A stretch of 64,000 bases of DNA from contig NZ_SOHL01000027.1 in NCBI RefSeq assembly GCF_004403985.1, positions 358,697 through 422,696 of the forward strand, read 5' to 3'. Position 1 is the first letter of the stretch. Each line of letters opens with the position of its first letter. This document shows, in pieces, positions 63,900 to 64,000 of the stretch. A program made the translations under genes and the position numbers. Source of the DNA: Cryobacterium gelidum. GTDB taxonomy: Bacteria; Actinomycetota; Actinomycetes; Actinomycetales; Microbacteriaceae. The notes below the pieces were generated by a model that saw only the letters and a list, made by a program, of their open reading frames with translations, did no database searches and was not told the DNA's origin.

Positions 63900-64000
63900 T
63901 GTGTGCGTGGCGAGTTGTAAAAAGGTGAGGACCTCCTGTATCGATTGGGTTACCACACTCACTCGATGCCACGGAGGCCCTCATCTCTCACGTTACCCAC
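63900..64000 (+). mobile_element. Possible left end of an insertion sequence
   Basis: The last ~100 bp change in character (TGTAAAAAGGTGAGGACC, then CACTCACTCGATGCC). One frame reads DATEALISHVTH, which could lead into the first codons of an IS481-type transposase. The window ends before anything diagnostic. Confidence 0.25.

Overview
The window is high-GC actinobacterial DNA and looks like a Microbacteriaceae chromosome (Cryobacterium/Leifsonia-like). Reasons: GC-rich codon use, GTG/TTG starts, short overlaps between genes, an EspR-type regulator, an MhuD-type heme oxygenase, a HelD-type RNA polymerase recycling ATPase, and a strongly over-represented GCATCCG/CGGATGC word. Assignments rest on reading motifs and translated sequence; no database search was run.

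Layout. 1-6.2 kb: the end of a membrane protein, then an SMC-like operon jetA-jetB-jetC (Wadjet/MksFEB type) on the minus strand, with no jetD/mksG next to it. 6.2-10.7 kb: an S9 peptidase and a HelD-like ATPase. 10.8-21.2 kb: a sulfur amino acid block, with a PatB-type C-S lyase, O-acetylhomoserine sulfhydrylase, a lipoprotein, a one-polypeptide EcfT-EcfA-EcfA' transporter, its S component, and convergent cobalamin-dependent MetH. The context suggests vitamin (perhaps cobalamin) uptake feeding MetH. An orphan lower-GC WapI-like immunity gene lies between the S component and metH. 21.3-34 kb: mixed housekeeping and stress genes (EspR-like regulator, monooxygenases, histidine phosphatase with a decayed second copy of its 5' end, flavin oxidoreductase, DapA-like aldolase, secreted proteins, transglycosylase-like protein, phosphoribosyltransferase, hydrolase, frameshifted SDR). 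34.2-41.4 kb: DEAD-box helicase, two quinone-reductase-like enzymes, DUF1992 protein, EamA exporter divergent from a CGNR regulator, 3-methyladenine DNA glycosylase. 41.6-43.1 kb: thiosulfate uptake pair YeeE/TsuA-TusA. 43.2-52.6 kb: redox enzymes and regulators, a phenol-hydroxylase-like flavoprotein behind a 29-bp palindrome, ArfB, an SDR relic, MOSC protein, methyltransferase, RluA-type pseudouridine synthase.

Accessory part. 52.7-56.5 kb holds a MazG-like pyrophosphohydrolase overlapping a GIY-YIG nuclease-DUF2075 helicase fusion, a decayed MOSC copy, and a NYN RNase with a probable LOTUS tail. This is the best candidate for an undescribed defence or stress module. At 56.74 kb is tRNA-Pro(GGG), followed by an excisionase-like gene and a frameshifted, truncated integrase. 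An imperfect copy of the tRNA 3' part at 62.7 kb (31 positions, 2 mismatches) suggests the right end of a 5.9-kb integrated element carrying a zinc-finger protein, a membrane protein, an SRPBCC protein and an ABC exporter with an (Ala-Asp)n tail. The right edge holds a frameshifted SHOCT-domain gene and possibly the start of an insertion sequence.

The window also shows much small-scale decay and repeat growth: three frameshifted genes, three gene relics, and several in-frame 6-, 12- or 15-bp tandem repeats in linkers and tails.
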